Positions 63,301 to 64,000 of a DNA stretch of 64,000 nt are shown here, in pieces. Each line of letters starts with the position of its first letter. The stretch's first letter is position 1. The position numbers and the translations under genes were made by a program. Under the pieces are notes generated by a model. That model was not told the DNA's origin and made no database searches. It saw nothing but the letters and a program-made list of their open reading frames with translations. The DNA comes from CAYRPN01 sp964426135 (GTDB lineage Bacteria; Planctomycetota; Phycisphaerae; Phycisphaerales; Phycisphaeraceae): the NCBI GenBank assembly GCA_964426135.1, contig CAYRPN010000013.1, forward strand, positions 1 through 64,000, read 5' to 3'.

Positions 63301-64000
63301 GTAGTCGTTTCCGACTTGATCTGGCCGAAGCCGTCGTATTGACGTTCGACGCGGTTTCGCCAACTATCCGACGAGTAATCGGTGGACAGTGCGCCGCTGC
63401 CGGAAACAGGCGCCGGCAAGTTCAGCGAATGACTGACGAACGCCGACGCGCGGCCAAATGAGTCAAACTCATAGGTCAACCGCGTGGTGCCAGAATCGAC
63501 GGAGTACCGATGTCCAACGCCAGGAACATTGTGAGTGGGCAGGTGAGTGACGGTGTCGGCGATCAGATGGCCCACGCCATCGAAGGTGTAAACGTGCGTG
63601 ACGTTGGTGCGCTCGGTGAAAGATACGACCTCTCCCAGCGCATTGCGTGTGTATTTGTCCTCATAACCGAAGGTTCCGCTGGTGGCGCCGTTGCCAGTCT
63701 GTGATGGATGATTGACCTGGCGCAGCAAGTCGTTGGATCGCGCTGTGGTGCCGGCGAGATCGGACCCGTAGAGGTTGACCGTCATCTGTGGAGTTGATTG
63801 GCGATTGTTGTCGTCGCCGTCGATCTCGATCACGGTCTGCGCCAACACCCTGTCTAGGCCGTTGTAGGTGAACGCGGTTGTTCGGCGATCTCCTTGGGCC
63901 GAGCCTTCGACGGAAGACAGCACTCTCCCCGCGGCATCGTATGTGTACTGCCGGGAAGGCTGCCCACTGGCAGATTGTCCGATCAGCCGCCCCGCACCAT
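60387..64000 (-). CDS. RHS/YD-repeat polymorphic toxin with PT-HINT domain and nuclease-like tip (5' part outside the window)
   Basis: Continues past the window end; visible reading frame has YD repeats to the edge (QYTYDAAGRVL). YD/RHS shell, about 640 residues in view: YTFDGVGHLIAD, YEFDSFGRASAF, VQYGYDAAGNRTYSLN. Then the pre-HINT part (AWYDLTTGSYHAADPAGIAR), PT-HINT domain (Cys at 882 of the visible part, TTDEHPFWV, and VHN at 1038-1040) and a 138-residue tip: QSHHFIQDAWVELNKHTLGI, WGGTLREEFQFAMRDLLDSG, AQRVAKRAYKYFDSLG. Paired His and the HH..QDA motif suggest an HNH/LHH-like nuclease. HINT would cut off the tip. The immunity gene overlaps it by 4 bp. This is the expressed member of the array. 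Confidence 0.9.
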   Translation of the reverse strand, partial: GAGRLIGQSASGQPSRQYTYDAAGRVLSSVEGSAQGDRRTTAFTYNGLDRVLAQTVIEIDGDDNNRQSTPQMTVNLYGSDLAGTTARSNDLLRQVNHPSQTGNGATSGTFGYEDKYTRNALGEVVSFTERTNVTHVYTFDGVGHLIADTVTHLPTHNVPGVGHRYSVDSGTTRLTYEFDSFGRASAFVSHSLNLPAPVSGSGALSTDYSSDSWRNRVERQYDGFGQIKSETTTSKTFSVLDQGPHQGSITYGSATYSSTVTYQREFNGDANYDRLASIVYPDGHVVEYRYLRDLDSRISRVSWIREGDNLIESYRYMGLSTVVEREYEQAQIKLSYLNADRQLTGLDRFGRVTDQKWTSGGTAIDHVQYGYDAAGNRTYSLNVLNPKFSELHARAGERDPLGRQDYFARGAISVTGGVPKLAGTPSLVVDIDPDPRPTGETPEPDFSFNRDLTYPNLIGHTTKSRQGADETVTETTDAWGRVVAAAAWRRGAPAVANGGLLERIDAKESRFVYDALGRIIGRTEAQRYWHVVTPASTLLFGLPGQIIGGGIALNAAPVEVLAVERLTVDLAGRVLLSRFAASSPSWVGDLWSRYIYSPAGGNLLLRDTHALSQTIRLYALSDPMGSTTAVVGSTGQVLERYVYTPLTDRATLPNAREASYGRVPILPPRPVVALTDAWSPLIRKPGEHPGTLRFRHLYRGGWHEPAATMFLFPAGGATAAGGAWYDLTTGSYHAADPAGIARINLAAIDRERQHWADRAAALDPMTAVHTVLDVIGLFDPTPLSDGLNAALYAVEGDMKNAAISLAGALLPYAGDLVKGTKYIKALTNGVSTLAGSAGCRLLSAGIQGVAGAVGGAAMGAAYGFTSGLIESGELSGAFAGAWSGAKFGAIQGGLGSAVRGAIKPFVCFAAGTHVITGINADGTFLLKKIEDIEEGDEVLARDQYDEGDGVQLRKVTKLFRNASDHLRVVTIRDRDGNVETIRTTDEHPFWVESINGGQGGWIAAKDLKGGDRLNEGDGSNDAIVLSSTRQEIPQGVEVYNFEVEGDHTYFVEDGVGRVTAVWVHNVCKRPGGYQVGDVDVHGNLSSGKNRAPGNTNSVVDGRVQSHHFIQDAWVELNKHTLGIPKYHRDSAPGVLLQTIAGTQHASVNGLQAARRHALGWGGTLREEFQFAMRDLLDSGVDVRTAQRVAKRAYKYFDSLGGFK
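60804..61977 (-). repeat. Pre-HINT/HINT repeat copy 1 (within the RHS gene)
   Basis: 1174 bp reference copy for those at 58752-59925 and (HINT part) 57346-57862. It joins the YD shell at the TDAWSPL codons and the toxin tip at VHN. Confidence 0.92.

Overview
The window looks like chromosomal DNA from a GC-rich planctomycete, most likely of the Phycisphaerae type. Evidence: a DUF1549/DUF1553 gene next to a Tat-exported DUF1501 gene, a prepilin-like protein with an H-x9-DG type tail, an McsA/McsB pair, zinc-ribbon proteins of planctomycete style, and LPS functions (kdsA, an OstA-like exported protein). No rRNA, tRNA or CRISPR array was recognised. All assignments come from reading the sequence; nothing was searched.

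Layout. 1-9 kb: OstA/LptC-like giant protein, prepilin-like protein, kdsA, a zinc-ribbon membrane protein, deoC, nadA. 8.6-15.7 kb (minus): an operon for a sialic-acid-like nonulosonic acid and its transfer (NeuC-like epimerase, NeuA-NeuB fusion, nucleotidyltransferase/SPASM protein with a degenerate radical-SAM domain, Maf/DUF115 protein). 16-23 kb: metal ABC permease fused to a DtxR-like domain, malate/lactate-type dehydrogenase, Uma2, two lipoproteins, holA. 23.5-34 kb: signalling genes (CHASE2 adenylate cyclase, Hpt protein, hybrid sensor kinase), a double thioredoxin-domain protein, McsA-McsB. 34-48 kb: DUF1549/DUF1501 pair, HDOD protein, tandem zinc-ribbon protein, beta-propeller protein, coiled-coil protein plus OmpA-like protein with seven exact 64-residue repeats, MazG-like protein. 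48-54 kb: HEIGTH protein, membrane protein, purC, a protein with a TIM-like but catalytically dead domain, a lyase-like exported protein.

54-64 kb (minus) is the most striking region: the 3' part of a large RHS/YD-repeat protein ending in a PT-HINT autoprotease domain and a nuclease-like tip with a SUKH-type immunity gene. Behind it lie start-less copies of the same pre-HINT/HINT segment, each joined to a different toxin tip and its own immunity gene (HEAT-like, pentapeptide-repeat). A fourth, decayed copy is cut by an IS4-type element. The layout suggests a store of silent toxin tips that recombination could move onto the expressed RHS gene.

A second theme is a dense set of dispersed palindromic repeats. 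Several share a TTAGC cap and a CTT/ATT loop but have different, self-complementary stems. Others sit in frame inside conserved genes (kdsA, nadA, the NeuA-NeuB fusion, the OstA-like gene), resembling protein-coding palindromic elements known from Rickettsia.
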